Below the pieces are notes generated by a model, which was not told the DNA's origin, ran no database searches, and was given only the letters and a program-made list of their open reading frames with translations. From assembly GCF_023073335.1 (NCBI RefSeq), contig NZ_JADPJG010000008.1, positions 182,674 to 246,673 of the forward strand: a stretch of DNA of 64,000 bases, in the 5' to 3' direction. The position numbers were made by a program, and so were the translations under genes. Positions 14,388 to 22,112 of this stretch are shown here, piece by piece. How positions within the stretch are numbered: the first letter of the stretch is position 1; every line of letters starts with the position of its first letter. Source of the DNA: Bradyrhizobium sp. 21 (GTDB taxonomy: Bacteria; Pseudomonadota; Alphaproteobacteria; Rhizobiales; Xanthobacteraceae).

Positions 14388-14395
14388 AAGATTCA

Positions 14396-14896
14396 ATGAC
14401 GGGCGATTGGAGCGAATTTCGTCCCAACTTAAAGATCTTCGGCGTGCCGAAGCTTGATTCCGGCTGGTTATACCTGATGCGGGCCGGCGACCTTTACAAG
14501 GTCGGTAGGACCAAAGATCCAAAACACCGTGTCAAAGACGCTCTGACTTGGAGTCCAGATATTGAAGTGATCGCGATGAAGCCCTTCTGGAATGTGAGCC
14601 ATTTAGAGCGCATGATTCACGAGGGCCTTGCAGACTGTTGGCATAAAGGCGAGTGGTTCAAATTTCCTGACGATGACATGCGAGATCTTGTTGTCGACGG
14701 CTTTCGTGACTTTTACGAACAAGATCGGGATATGAATTCGGTCGACTTCATCTACTGGTACAATGGATCTGGAATGGTTGAATTTCAGATCGAGCGTGAT
14801 TCACGTAAGGTGTCGCTTCGTAGATTTCAAAAAGATCTAGCCGTGGAAACCAAGGAAATGGAAGCTCGCAGAGCGCGGGAACAAATAGGGGACTGA
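14396..14896 (+). CDS. GIY-YIG / T5orf172-type nuclease-domain protein
   Basis: The 166-residue protein carries a GIY-YIG-like domain at about 23-95. WLYLM and YKVGRT stand for the GIY and YIG motifs, KHRV gives the arginine, and HLERMIHEGL the metal-binding glutamate, followed by HKGEWFKF as in T5orf172 proteins. The C-terminal 70 residues, with a charged helix at the end, are unassigned. It starts eight bases after uvrA, overlapping the uvrA 3' region's likely transcript. Its base composition is clearly AT-richer than its neighbours, with TTA and ATT codons that are rare around it, suggesting a later arrival. Function as a nuclease is inferred. Confidence 0.82.
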   Translation: MTGDWSEFRPNLKIFGVPKLDSGWLYLMRAGDLYKVGRTKDPKHRVKDALTWSPDIEVIAMKPFWNVSHLERMIHEGLADCWHKGEWFKFPDDDMRDLVVDGFRDFYEQDRDMNSVDFIYWYNGSGMVEFQIERDSRKVSLRRFQKDLAVETKEMEARRAREQIGD

Positions 14897-14904
14897 TTAA
14901 TCTA

Positions 14905-15570
14905 TTGCAGGTGCCCTACTCCCTCGCCATCTTCGATCTCGACGGCACGCTGGCCGACAGCTTTCCGTGGTTCCTGCGCACCATCAACGACGTCGCGGAC
15001 CGCTTCGGCTTTCGCCGCATCGCCGATGAGGACGTCGAGGGCCTGCGGCATGCCTCGACGCGGGAGATCCTTACCGGGCTCGAGGTGCCGCTGTGGAAGC
15101 TGCCGGCGATCGCGCGGTATGCGCGGCGGCTGAAGGGAGAAGCGGCGGCGGAGATTTCGCTGTTTGCGGGCGTCGAGGCGATGCTGCGGACGCTGTCCCA
15201 GAGCGGCGTGCAGCTCGCGCTGGTGACGTCGGACAGCGAAGCCAATGCGCGCGAGAAGCTTGGGCCGGCCGCCGCGCTGTTTGCCCATTTCGACTGCGCG
15301 GCCTCGCTGTTCGGCAAGCCCGCGAAGTTTCGCCGGGTCATCCGCCGCGCCGGCGTGGAGCCGGGCCAGGTGATCGCGATCGGCGACGAGGAGCGCGACA
15401 TCGAAGCGGCGCGCGCGGTCGGGATTGCCTGCGGCGCGGTGAGCTGGGGCTATGCGGCGCCGACGGCGCTGAGGGGATGCCAGCCGGATCACGTGTTTGA
15501 GCGGATGGAGGAGATTGTGGACGTGTTATGCCGGAATCGCGGAATCGTAGGGTGGGTTAGCGAAGCGTAA
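14905..15570 (+). CDS. HAD-superfamily phosphatase, phosphoglycolate phosphatase-like
   Basis: The 221-residue protein is a haloacid dehalogenase-like hydrolase. FDLDGTLAD near the start carries the nucleophilic and acid/base aspartates, LVTSD is motif II, the lysine in GKPAKFRRV is motif III, and IGDEERDIEAAR motif IV. A helical cap lies between motifs I and II, as in phosphoglycolate phosphatases. The start is uncertain: TTG at 14905 is 11 bases from an AGGGGAC site, while GTG at 14911 is the other choice. The last eight codons (VGWVSEA and stop) come from an intergenic repeat that has fused to the gene. The substrate is unknown. Confidence 0.88.
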   Translation: MQVPYSLAIFDLDGTLADSFPWFLRTINDVADRFGFRRIADEDVEGLRHASTREILTGLEVPLWKLPAIARYARRLKGEAAAEISLFAGVEAMLRTLSQSGVQLALVTSDSEANAREKLGPAAALFAHFDCAASLFGKPAKFRRVIRRAGVEPGQVIAIGDEERDIEAARAVGIACGAVSWGYAAPTALRGCQPDHVFERMEEIVDVLCRNRGIVGWVSEA

Positions 15571-15678
15571 CCCACCACCGTGCGTCTCCCCGATCGCTGT
15601 TGCTGTGGCTTGGTGGGTTACGCCCTTGCATCATGAATCGTTGAGACACCGCGATTGTGAGCGGCTAACCCACCCTAC
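15547..15678. repeat. Palindromic intergenic repeat, GTAGGGTGGGTTAG family (copies 2 and 3)
   Basis: The 14-mer GTAGGGTGGGTTAG occurs forward at 15547-15560 and inverted at 15665-15678, with internal partners AACCCACC (15568-15576) and GGTGGGTTACGCC (15611-15623). The two units could each form a hairpin or pair across the whole 132 bases. The first unit is read as the C-terminus of the HAD gene; the second begins six bases after the stop of the beta-propeller gene. The two genes converge here. Confidence 0.85.
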
Positions 15679-15684
15679 TCATCC

Positions 15685-16638
15685 CTACTCCGTCTTCCGC
15701 AAGAACGCTCCGAACGCGCGTGGGCCGTCGCCGGTCTTGACCTGCCCCATCACCTTCAGCTCGACCGCATCGATGATATCGAGCGTGTTGCTCTCCCAGC
15801 AGGCGACGATGACGCGCTTGCCGTCGGCGGTCGCGGCGATGCCTTCGGGATAGTCGCCGACATTGATGCGCTTGACCGGCTTCAACGTCGCAAGGTCGAA
15901 GACGCTGACGGTGCCGCCATACTGGTCGGTGACAAAGCCGCGGCCCTGCGCCAGCGCCACCGCGTAGGGCCGCATCCCGACCGGCACGCGGCCGATTTCG
16001 CGCGCTTCGGCGATGTCGATCACGGAGACGTCGTCGGAGCCGACATTGGCGGTGTAGGCGCGCCTGCCGTCGGCATCGATGGTGACGCCGAACGGACGGG
16101 TGCCGACCTTGATCGTCGCCTTGCGCTGGCGCGTCGCAGTGTCCACCACCGAGACGCTGTCGTCGTCGCGGTCCGCCGAAAGCAGCAGCCGGCCGTCAGG
16201 CGTCACCGCGAGGCCGGACGGCGAGGCACCGACCGCGATGCTGGCCGTGACCTTGCGCGAGGCCGTATCGATCACGCGTATTGCCGCCGCATACCAGTCC
16301 GCGACATAGACCGTCTTGCCATCGGGCGCCACCGCAATGCCAAGCGGCCCGCCACCGACGTCGATCCGCCCCGCGACCTGCCGCGTGGCCGCGTCCACCA
16401 CCGTCACGGCCTTGGCGTCGGGGCTAGTCACATAGGCAAAACGCCCGTCCGCACTGACGGCGACGCCGGCCGGCTTGCCGCCGATCGGGATGGTTGCGAC
16501 GCTGCGCGACGTCGCGAGGTCCACGACCATCACATCGTCGCTGAGCTGGTTGGTGACGAACGCCTCCTCAGCGCACGTGCTGCCAAAACCGGCAGCGCAA
16601 AGGCTGGCGGCGAACGCCGCCAGGACCAGCGTCCGCAC
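15685..16638 (-). CDS. Secreted YVTN-repeat beta-propeller protein
   Basis: The 317-residue protein has a signal peptide (residues 1-24, VLAAFAASLCAAGFG) and about seven copies of a roughly 42-residue unit of the type VVDxATRxxxxxIxVGxxPxGxAVxPDGxxxYVxN, forming a periplasmic beta-propeller. Such proteins often stand near quinoprotein dehydrogenases or metal systems, but none is present here. The GTG start at 16636-16638 lies two bases after the stop of the SRPBCC gene, which implies coupling; the open frame upstream of the GTG is a shadow of that gene. The ligand is unknown. Confidence 0.87.
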   Translation of the reverse strand: MRTLVLAAFAASLCAAGFGSTCAEEAFVTNQLSDDVMVVDLATSRSVATIPIGGKPAGVAVSADGRFAYVTSPDAKAVTVVDAATRQVAGRIDVGGGPLGIAVAPDGKTVYVADWYAAAIRVIDTASRKVTASIAVGASPSGLAVTPDGRLLLSADRDDDSVSVVDTATRQRKATIKVGTRPFGVTIDADGRRAYTANVGSDDVSVIDIAEAREIGRVPVGMRPYAVALAQGRGFVTDQYGGTVSVFDLATLKPVKRINVGDYPEGIAATADGKRVIVACWESNTLDIIDAVELKVMGQVKTGDGPRAFGAFLRKTE

Positions 16639-16640
16639 CG

Positions 16641-17222
16641 TCAGCTTCCGCTCTCGATCTTCTTCTTCAGCGCTTCGAGGCCAGCCTGATAGAGCCCCTT
16701 CACCGCCTTGACCGCGGCCTCGTCGCTCAGCTCCGGCGGCGGATCGTTGTTGGGAAAGCCGCGGTAGAACGCGCCGGCCCATTCCAGCGTCGAGCCCTTG
16801 CCGTCGGCGCTCGGTGTCACCGTCAGCGTCGAGGAATAATTGGTCACCGGCAGCACCTTCACGTCGACATTGGTGATCCGGTAGGAATAAGTCATCGCGG
16901 TGGCGTCGAACTTGTAGAGCTCCTCGTCGACGGTCGCGCCTCCGGTCAGCGTCAGCTTCCGCGTGGCGCCGATCTCGTTGCCCTTCTCGCCCTCGGTCTT
17001 GGTCACCGGTGGCAGCCAGCTCATGTCCTGGAAATTGCCCATCGCAGCCCACACTTTGGCTGGCGCTGCGTTGATCTCGATGGATTCGCGCACCTTCTGC
17101 CGGGTCGGCCCATGGGCCCAGGCTGATGTAGAAGCCGGCGCAAACGCCGCCGTCAAAGCCGCCGATCCGGCGGCCGTCAGCGCCGCCGCCAAAACCGTGC
17201 GCCGGCCAATCGTCACCCTCAT
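16641..17222 (-). CDS. Exported SRPBCC-fold protein (MxaD-like)
   Basis: The 193-residue protein starts MRVTIGRRTVLAAALTAAG, a signal peptide with an RR pair that may use the Tat route. The mature region is a START-like SRPBCC domain: IEINAAPAKVWAAMGNFQDMSWLPPV, EELYKFDATAMTYSYRI, and a long C-terminal helix ending KKKIESGS. Exported SRPBCC proteins such as MxaD accompany methanol dehydrogenase systems; that parallel, with the beta-propeller gene downstream, is only suggestive. It is the first gene of a two-gene unit and has repeat-filled DNA upstream. Confidence 0.85.
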   Translation of the reverse strand: MRVTIGRRTVLAAALTAAGSAALTAAFAPASTSAWAHGPTRQKVRESIEINAAPAKVWAAMGNFQDMSWLPPVTKTEGEKGNEIGATRKLTLTGGATVDEELYKFDATAMTYSYRITNVDVKVLPVTNYSSTLTVTPSADGKGSTLEWAGAFYRGFPNNDPPPELSDEAAVKAVKGLYQAGLEALKKKIESGS

Positions 17223-17559
17223 CTCGTTTCCTCATGCGTCTCGTTGATCATGCGCGACTTGAGGCGCGCTGCGATCATCCTAGCGCATTTTAAGGCCGAG
17301 GGGAGACCGGTTCATGGCGCCGTCGCGGCGCAGGCCTAGGCAACCCACAACCTCTTGTGCTGCCCGACGGGCAAAACGCCCCATTGGATGGTCAACGACA
17401 CCAGATAAAAACAATTCTCTTTATCAGAACTTCGGATTATCGTATAGGAAGCCATCCCAACCCGGCCGAGGGGCGGATCGCGATCGTCACGAACGCGGGA
17501 TGGGACGTGGTGGACGCGGGCGGCGTCGGCGCGAAGGTGGCTGCAGGGCGGATCACTCC

Positions 17560-17930
17560 GTGAGCAGCTCACCGCGCGCACACGACCGGTGCAGCCCGCG
17601 TACGGCAAAATCGTGTGGTCCTGGCGCCCGGGGTCTGTGCGCCAAGTCTTGCGGTGATGTGGCGGCCCGACCGGGTCCGCACCATCAGCCATCCGTAAGG
17701 CGACGGGGGCAATAGTGCATCGCTCCCCGGGGAGAGCACGACATAAGCCGTAAGACCACTGCGCAGGGAAGGCCGGTTGTTTGGCTTCACCTGTATGCCG
17801 CTGTGCAGATTTTTTTAGCCACCTTTCGCACAGTGGACCGCGGGTGCCAGCCGGCGCCCGGCCTTCCCTGCGCCCTCGGCATCTTTGGGGGCGGCAACTG
17901 CCGCAAAGCTCGGGCACGATGTGCCGCGAG
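17560..17930. repeat. Decayed dispersed repeat with fossil reading frames
   Basis: The 17223-18134 stretch holds no credible gene. Within it, the minus-strand frames give peptides such as NNRPSLRSGLTAYVVLSPG, GPPHHRKTW, ARTTRFCRTRAAPVV and CGSCRPQRCRGRREGRAP. I recall near-identical peptide fragments being annotated many times as hypothetical proteins in Bradyrhizobium genomes, so this appears to be a copy of a dispersed non-coding repeat. The identification rests on memory. Stop codons and frame changes break any long protein. Confidence 0.5.
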
Positions 17931-17979
17931 AACGGGAAACCGCGTGTTCGATTTGGATCTGAAGATGAATTCCCCTCTC

Positions 17980-18120
17980 GTGCCCCGGACGCAGCGCAGC
18001 GTCTCTTCGACGATGCCGCTGCAGAGCCGGGGCCCATGCAGCAGAGAAATCCGTGGTTTCTGGATCCCGGCTCTGCGCCGCAACGCTTGCGCGTTGCAGC
18101 TTGTCCGGGACACGCGAGCG
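17980..18120. repeat. Palindromic intergenic repeat, CCCCGGACGCAGCGC family
   Basis: GTGCCCCGGACGCAGCGCAG (from 17980) pairs loosely with CGCAACGCTTGCGCGTTGCAGC...GTCCGGGACACG (to about 18115); inside, GCAGAGCCGGG (18021) faces CCCGGCTCTGC (18066). The first 22 bases recur exactly, inverted, at 63799-63820. The element ends just before the stop of the ATPase gene at 18135. Confidence 0.8.
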
Positions 18121-18134
18121 GAGGCATCCTTCAC

Positions 18135-18902
18135 CTACTCCGCCAGCGTTGCCTCCACGAACCCGCGCGGGTCCGCGCAAAATTCCCGCATCAGCCGGTA
18201 ATGATCGGTTTGCTCCACCGTCACAGGCTCAAGTCCGTATTTACCGAGCCGCAGCAGCCGGGCGTTGGGATAGGCCATCAGCATCGGCGCATGGGTCGCC
18301 ATGATCACCTGGCAAATGCGGGAGTCTTCCATGCGACGCAGAAGCTTCAGGAATTCGATCTGGCGCGCCGGCGACAGCGCCGATTCCGGCTCGTCGAAGA
18401 TGAAGATGCCCTGGCGCTGACAGCGCTCTTCGAAGAAGCGCAGGAAGCCTTCGCCATGGGAATGCGACAGGAAATCCGGACCCACCTGGCCCGCATCACG
18501 CGCGGCCTTGTCGAGATATCGCGCCACCGAGAAAAAACTCTCGGCGCGGAAAAACCAGCCATTGGTGATCTTCGGCAGCCAGCTTGCGCGCAACGCCTTG
18601 GAGAGTTGGCCGCCCATCGTCTCGCGCGCTTCGGAATGATCGACCGGCATGTAACCCTTGCCGCCACCGGCATCGTCGTAGCCGGCGAGCGCTGCGATGC
18701 CCTCGAGGATGGTCGACTTCCCGGTGCCGTTCTCTCCAATGATGATCGTGATGGGGGCGTCGAAGGTGAGTTCGAAATCATCCGGAAAGATCGGCAGGCA
18801 GAATGGATAAGCCTCGCGGTCGCGCACCTGCGATGGGTCGAGCCAGACCCGTTTCAGGTACGGCGCCGGCAGGTTGATCGTTCGACCGCTTCTTCGGCTC
18901 AT
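18135..18902 (-). CDS. Stand-alone AAA/ABC-type ATPase
   Basis: The 255-residue protein is a lone SMC/RecF-like ATPase. It has Walker A IIGENGTGKST (about 57-67), Walker B GIFIFDEPESALSP, and a switch histidine in VIMATHAPML; the segment FLSHSHGEGFLRFF before Walker B replaces a typical ABC signature. The ATG at 18900-18902 follows GGAGG at an ideal distance; a GTG four codons upstream overlaps that site. No transporter, nuclease or partner gene is adjacent, and it is flanked by repeat DNA and a 260-base gap. Similar ATPases are known in overcoming-lysogenisation-defect-like and conserved hypothetical families; its role is unknown. Confidence 0.85.
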   Translation of the reverse strand: MSRRSGRTINLPAPYLKRVWLDPSQVRDREAYPFCLPIFPDDFELTFDAPITIIIGENGTGKSTILEGIAALAGYDDAGGGKGYMPVDHSEARETMGGQLSKALRASWLPKITNGWFFRAESFFSVARYLDKAARDAGQVGPDFLSHSHGEGFLRFFEERCQRQGIFIFDEPESALSPARQIEFLKLLRRMEDSRICQVIMATHAPMLMAYPNARLLRLGKYGLEPVTVEQTDHYRLMREFCADPRGFVEATLAE

Positions 18903-19162
18903 GCGGACCTCCACCTGTCTTTCAAACGGAACATATCAAGAACACAATCCTCGCGAAAGCTGCATTTGAGAAACATACAGAAACAAATCGAAACAAACGC
19001 AATCTGCGTCACTTGGAGATGATTAAAGCCTCGGATTGTAAGCAGGAATCGCCCCGAGAAACGCAGCTCTGAGACAGTTTACTGGCATGAGGCCAGCCCC
19101 CACCTCGCGACCCGGCAATGATTGACGGAAGTCCGGGACCGTAACGCCGCGAGGAATGCGCG

Positions 19163-21226
19163 ATGGTCACCACGTATTTCAGCTACAACTACATTGCGCA
19201 CAATCTCAAGCAGTCGCTGACGCGGGTCGAGCAGCAGCAGGACGTGGCGCGCGAGGCCGCCTATTACAAAGCCAACATCGGCAAGGTGAAGACCGTCGAC
19301 GATCTGATGAAGGATTATCGCCTTTATCATTACGCGACGAAGGCCTATGGCCTCGAAGACATGGCCTACGCCAAGGCCTTCATGAAGAAGGTGCTGGAAA
19401 GCAACCTCTCCGACCCCACCAGTTTCGTCAACAAGCTGGTCGACAAGCGCTACCAGGAGTTTGCGGCGGCATTCTCCTTCAACAGCGGCACCAAGCCCGT
19501 TGCGCAAACGGACCACCAGACCGACGACATGATCGGTCTCTACACCGCGACCAAGCAGAGCCAGGTGGATGGCTTGGATAGCGATTCGGCTTATTACGCC
19601 GCCCAGATCGGCAACATCACCAGCGCCGACCAGCTCCTGAACAACGACCGTCTTCGCAACTATGTCTATGCGGCGTTCGGGATGGATGAAAGCAAGTGGC
19701 CGCGAGACACGATCAGCCAGGTCCTGCGCAGCGATCCATCCGACCCGAACAGCTACGTCAACACCACCTTCACGTCTCAATTGAGCGGCCTCAACGCCCA
19801 GCTGACGCAAGCCAAGTCAGACGTCACCGCCACCAATCAAAAGATCGCGGATTACACGGCCCAGCTATCGCAGCCTGGCGCCGATTTGTCCCAGTTGAAC
19901 GTCCAGATCCTGGTCGAAAAATATCATTTGGAAAACTTCACCAAGAGCGTCTCCGACCTCAGCGACCAGATCGGGACGATCGGCAAGTTCGTCGACCTCG
20001 CCAGCGCATTCGAGTTTGCGCCCGACGGCTCGCTGCCGCCAGGCGTGTCCGCCCAGACGGCGGCAAATGTCACGCTCACGAAGCAGAACTTCGACCACAG
20101 CAAGTCCGACGTCTACTCAGACGCGAGTCCGCTGACCGAAGCATTGGCCACCACTCTGTTCAGAGCGTCCGTCGCCAACGTCAAGTCGGTCGATACGTTC
20201 GTGTCGACGCCGGCCGTGTATGATTTCGCGCTGGGCGCCGTCGGTCTCGACTCCGCCACAGCTTCGCAGGCCACGATCAAGGCCGTTCTCGAAAGCGACC
20301 TCAACGATCCCAAAAGCTTCGTCTATACGCTCAAGGATGATCGGTACGTCCAGCTCGCGCACGCCTTCAACTTCGACGCAAAAGGCAATCTGACGACCCC
20401 CTTGGTGGCGCAGGACTCTGCTGAAGTCCTCCAGATCTCGAAGGACTACGTCATTGCAGCGCTGAAACAGGCAAGCCCTCAGCAGCAGAAGGCAGCTCGG
20501 GAACAAGCCGGGAAAGACGCGACATCTTATCAGGAATCAATCGCAGGCATAAACAGCGTTTCCGATCTGCTCGCAAACCGGGGGATGGTCGATTTCATTC
20601 TCGTCGCCAAGGGCTTGGACCCCAAGAAAGTCAGCACCGAATTTCTCACTAAGATCTTCAGCTCCGATCTCAGCAATCCAAAGAGCTTCGCGAACACGCA
20701 GAGCGATCCTCGTTTTGCCGAAATCGCAGCGTCGTTCAACTTCGACAACAAGGGCAACGTCGCGCGCCTCCCGATGATGGGTCCTCAGAAGCGCGATCAT
20801 TTTCGGGAAACACAGGCGAGCTACCTCCAGCAAAGCCTGGAGCAGCAGCAGGGGGATACGAATCCCGGCGTGCGCCTGGCGCTATATTTCCAGCGAAAGG
20901 CCGGGGAAATCACGTCCGCGTACGACATCCTTGCCGACAAGGCTCTTTCGGAGGTGTTCAGGACCGCCTTCGATTTGCCGGATGCGATGGCCGCGATGCA
21001 GATCGATCAGCAGGCCAAGTTCGTGGACAGATTCATGAAGATCAAGGATCTTTCGGATCCCGTGAAGCTTGAAAAGCTGTTGAACCGCTTCTCCGCCATG
21101 TATGACATCAAGAACAATCCGAGCTTCGGTCAGTCTCAATCTCCCCTGCTCAATCTCATGCAGGGATCGGGATCGGGATTCAGCGACTCGACCTATCTCG
21201 CCATTGCCAGATTGCAGCCTCGCTGA
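19163..21226 (+). CDS. DUF1217 protein with five internal repeats
   Basis: The 687-residue protein consists of about five diverged copies of an 75-residue helical unit (roughly 33-107, 142-215, 330-407, 453-530 and 573-650). Each has a YK..I..ITS.DDLL lead, a central A.GL segment, and L.SDLSDP.SFVN near the end. This is the DUF1217 pattern, which in alphaproteobacteria often lies among flagellar genes. There is no signal peptide and no membrane segment, as with flagellar axial proteins. A coiled-coil-like stretch lies near 215-265 (LTQAKSDVTATNQKIADYTAQL). GAGGA sits seven bases before the ATG. No flagellar gene is nearby. Confidence 0.85.
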   Translation: MVTTYFSYNYIAHNLKQSLTRVEQQQDVAREAAYYKANIGKVKTVDDLMKDYRLYHYATKAYGLEDMAYAKAFMKKVLESNLSDPTSFVNKLVDKRYQEFAAAFSFNSGTKPVAQTDHQTDDMIGLYTATKQSQVDGLDSDSAYYAAQIGNITSADQLLNNDRLRNYVYAAFGMDESKWPRDTISQVLRSDPSDPNSYVNTTFTSQLSGLNAQLTQAKSDVTATNQKIADYTAQLSQPGADLSQLNVQILVEKYHLENFTKSVSDLSDQIGTIGKFVDLASAFEFAPDGSLPPGVSAQTAANVTLTKQNFDHSKSDVYSDASPLTEALATTLFRASVANVKSVDTFVSTPAVYDFALGAVGLDSATASQATIKAVLESDLNDPKSFVYTLKDDRYVQLAHAFNFDAKGNLTTPLVAQDSAEVLQISKDYVIAALKQASPQQQKAAREQAGKDATSYQESIAGINSVSDLLANRGMVDFILVAKGLDPKKVSTEFLTKIFSSDLSNPKSFANTQSDPRFAEIAASFNFDNKGNVARLPMMGPQKRDHFRETQASYLQQSLEQQQGDTNPGVRLALYFQRKAGEITSAYDILADKALSEVFRTAFDLPDAMAAMQIDQQAKFVDRFMKIKDLSDPVKLEKLLNRFSAMYDIKNNPSFGQSQSPLLNLMQGSGSGFSDSTYLAIARLQPR

Positions 21227-21242
21227 TCGACCCTCGCCGATA

Positions 21243-22103
21243 CTAGCCCAACACCTCGAGCACCAGTTCCATGGTCATCAGCACGGGATTGTCGCCACGG
21301 ATCAGACGGCCCTCCGCAATGCCGCCGGTGTAGTCGATCAGGGCAACATCGAGCGCCGCTTCCAGCGCGCCGGAGGCATCGGGCGCGATGGTCCCGACCG
21401 TTATCGCAAGCTCGGTGGCAAACGGTTCGGTCACGCCGCCATGGGTGAAGCGGGCGCCGATGGTCGAGCCGACGCCGCCGTGGATTTTCGCGCGCGCGAT
21501 ACCGTGGGTTCGGCAAAACTCTTCGAGACAGCCGGCAAAATCCTGGTTGGGGCGCAGCCGCAGGGCGAAGGCGCGGCTCGTAACGCGTGCGCCGGCGCTC
21601 ACAGCCGCCACTGGCCCGAACAGCTTGAAATTGGTCTCGGGGTCGGGCTCGGCGGTGAACATCGCACCGTCGAGACCGAAGGCCTCGACCTCGAACGGCT
21701 CGGCGACAACAGTTTCATCCGGCAGCATGTGGCCGCCGCCGGCCTTGCCGTCCGCCTCGGTCCACAACGCATGGCAATGAAAGAACGGCTCGCCGTCGCG
21801 CATGCCGAGCGTCATACTGCCGAGCCGCGTGTGCGTGATGCCCGTGGGCCGATACGTCTCGCTATAGAATGCGGCATGCTCGCCGGTCTTCGACAGCGCC
21901 GGCATCACGTAGGCGAATGGCCCGAGCGCGCCGAGTCCAAAATTCAACACGCCGCTCGCAAAGCCTTCCGCCGCAAAACCGCGGCGCGCGGCTTCGAGCA
22001 ACGTAAGGCCCGTTTGAAGCGTGAACGAGAAGGCACGTCCCCTCGCCTCGACCCATTGGATGCGTTCGGCGACGGGCGCGCCCGGCTGCTTGATACTTCG
22101 CAT
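21243..22103 (-). CDS. Protein with two tandem PPC/DUF296 domains
   Basis: The 286-residue protein appears to contain two PPC (plants and prokaryotes conserved) domains. The first half keeps the metal-binding look of the family: FFHCHALW and GGGHMLPDETVVAEPFEV near 105-145. The second half (from about 165) repeats the fold as IHGGVGSTIGARF, ITVGTI, VALIDYTGGIAEGRLIRGDNPVLMTMELVLEVL but lacks the histidines. It lies nine bases downstream of an acyl-CoA ligase on the same strand, so the two are probably co-expressed. Bacterial PPC proteins have no firmly known role; an acyl or CoA-linked substrate is suggested by context only. Confidence 0.8.
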   Translation of the reverse strand: MRSIKQPGAPVAERIQWVEARGRAFSFTLQTGLTLLEAARRGFAAEGFASGVLNFGLGALGPFAYVMPALSKTGEHAAFYSETYRPTGITHTRLGSMTLGMRDGEPFFHCHALWTEADGKAGGGHMLPDETVVAEPFEVEAFGLDGAMFTAEPDPETNFKLFGPVAAVSAGARVTSRAFALRLRPNQDFAGCLEEFCRTHGIARAKIHGGVGSTIGARFTHGGVTEPFATELAITVGTIAPDASGALEAALDVALIDYTGGIAEGRLIRGDNPVLMTMELVLEVLG

Positions 22104-22112
22104 CGCGTAAGC

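Noticed and set aside
17336..18127. Minus-strand open frame of 263 codons
   Set aside because: Its product is Arg/Pro/Cys-rich without domains, crosses two repeat elements, and matches the pattern of fossil repeat translations; not called as a gene.
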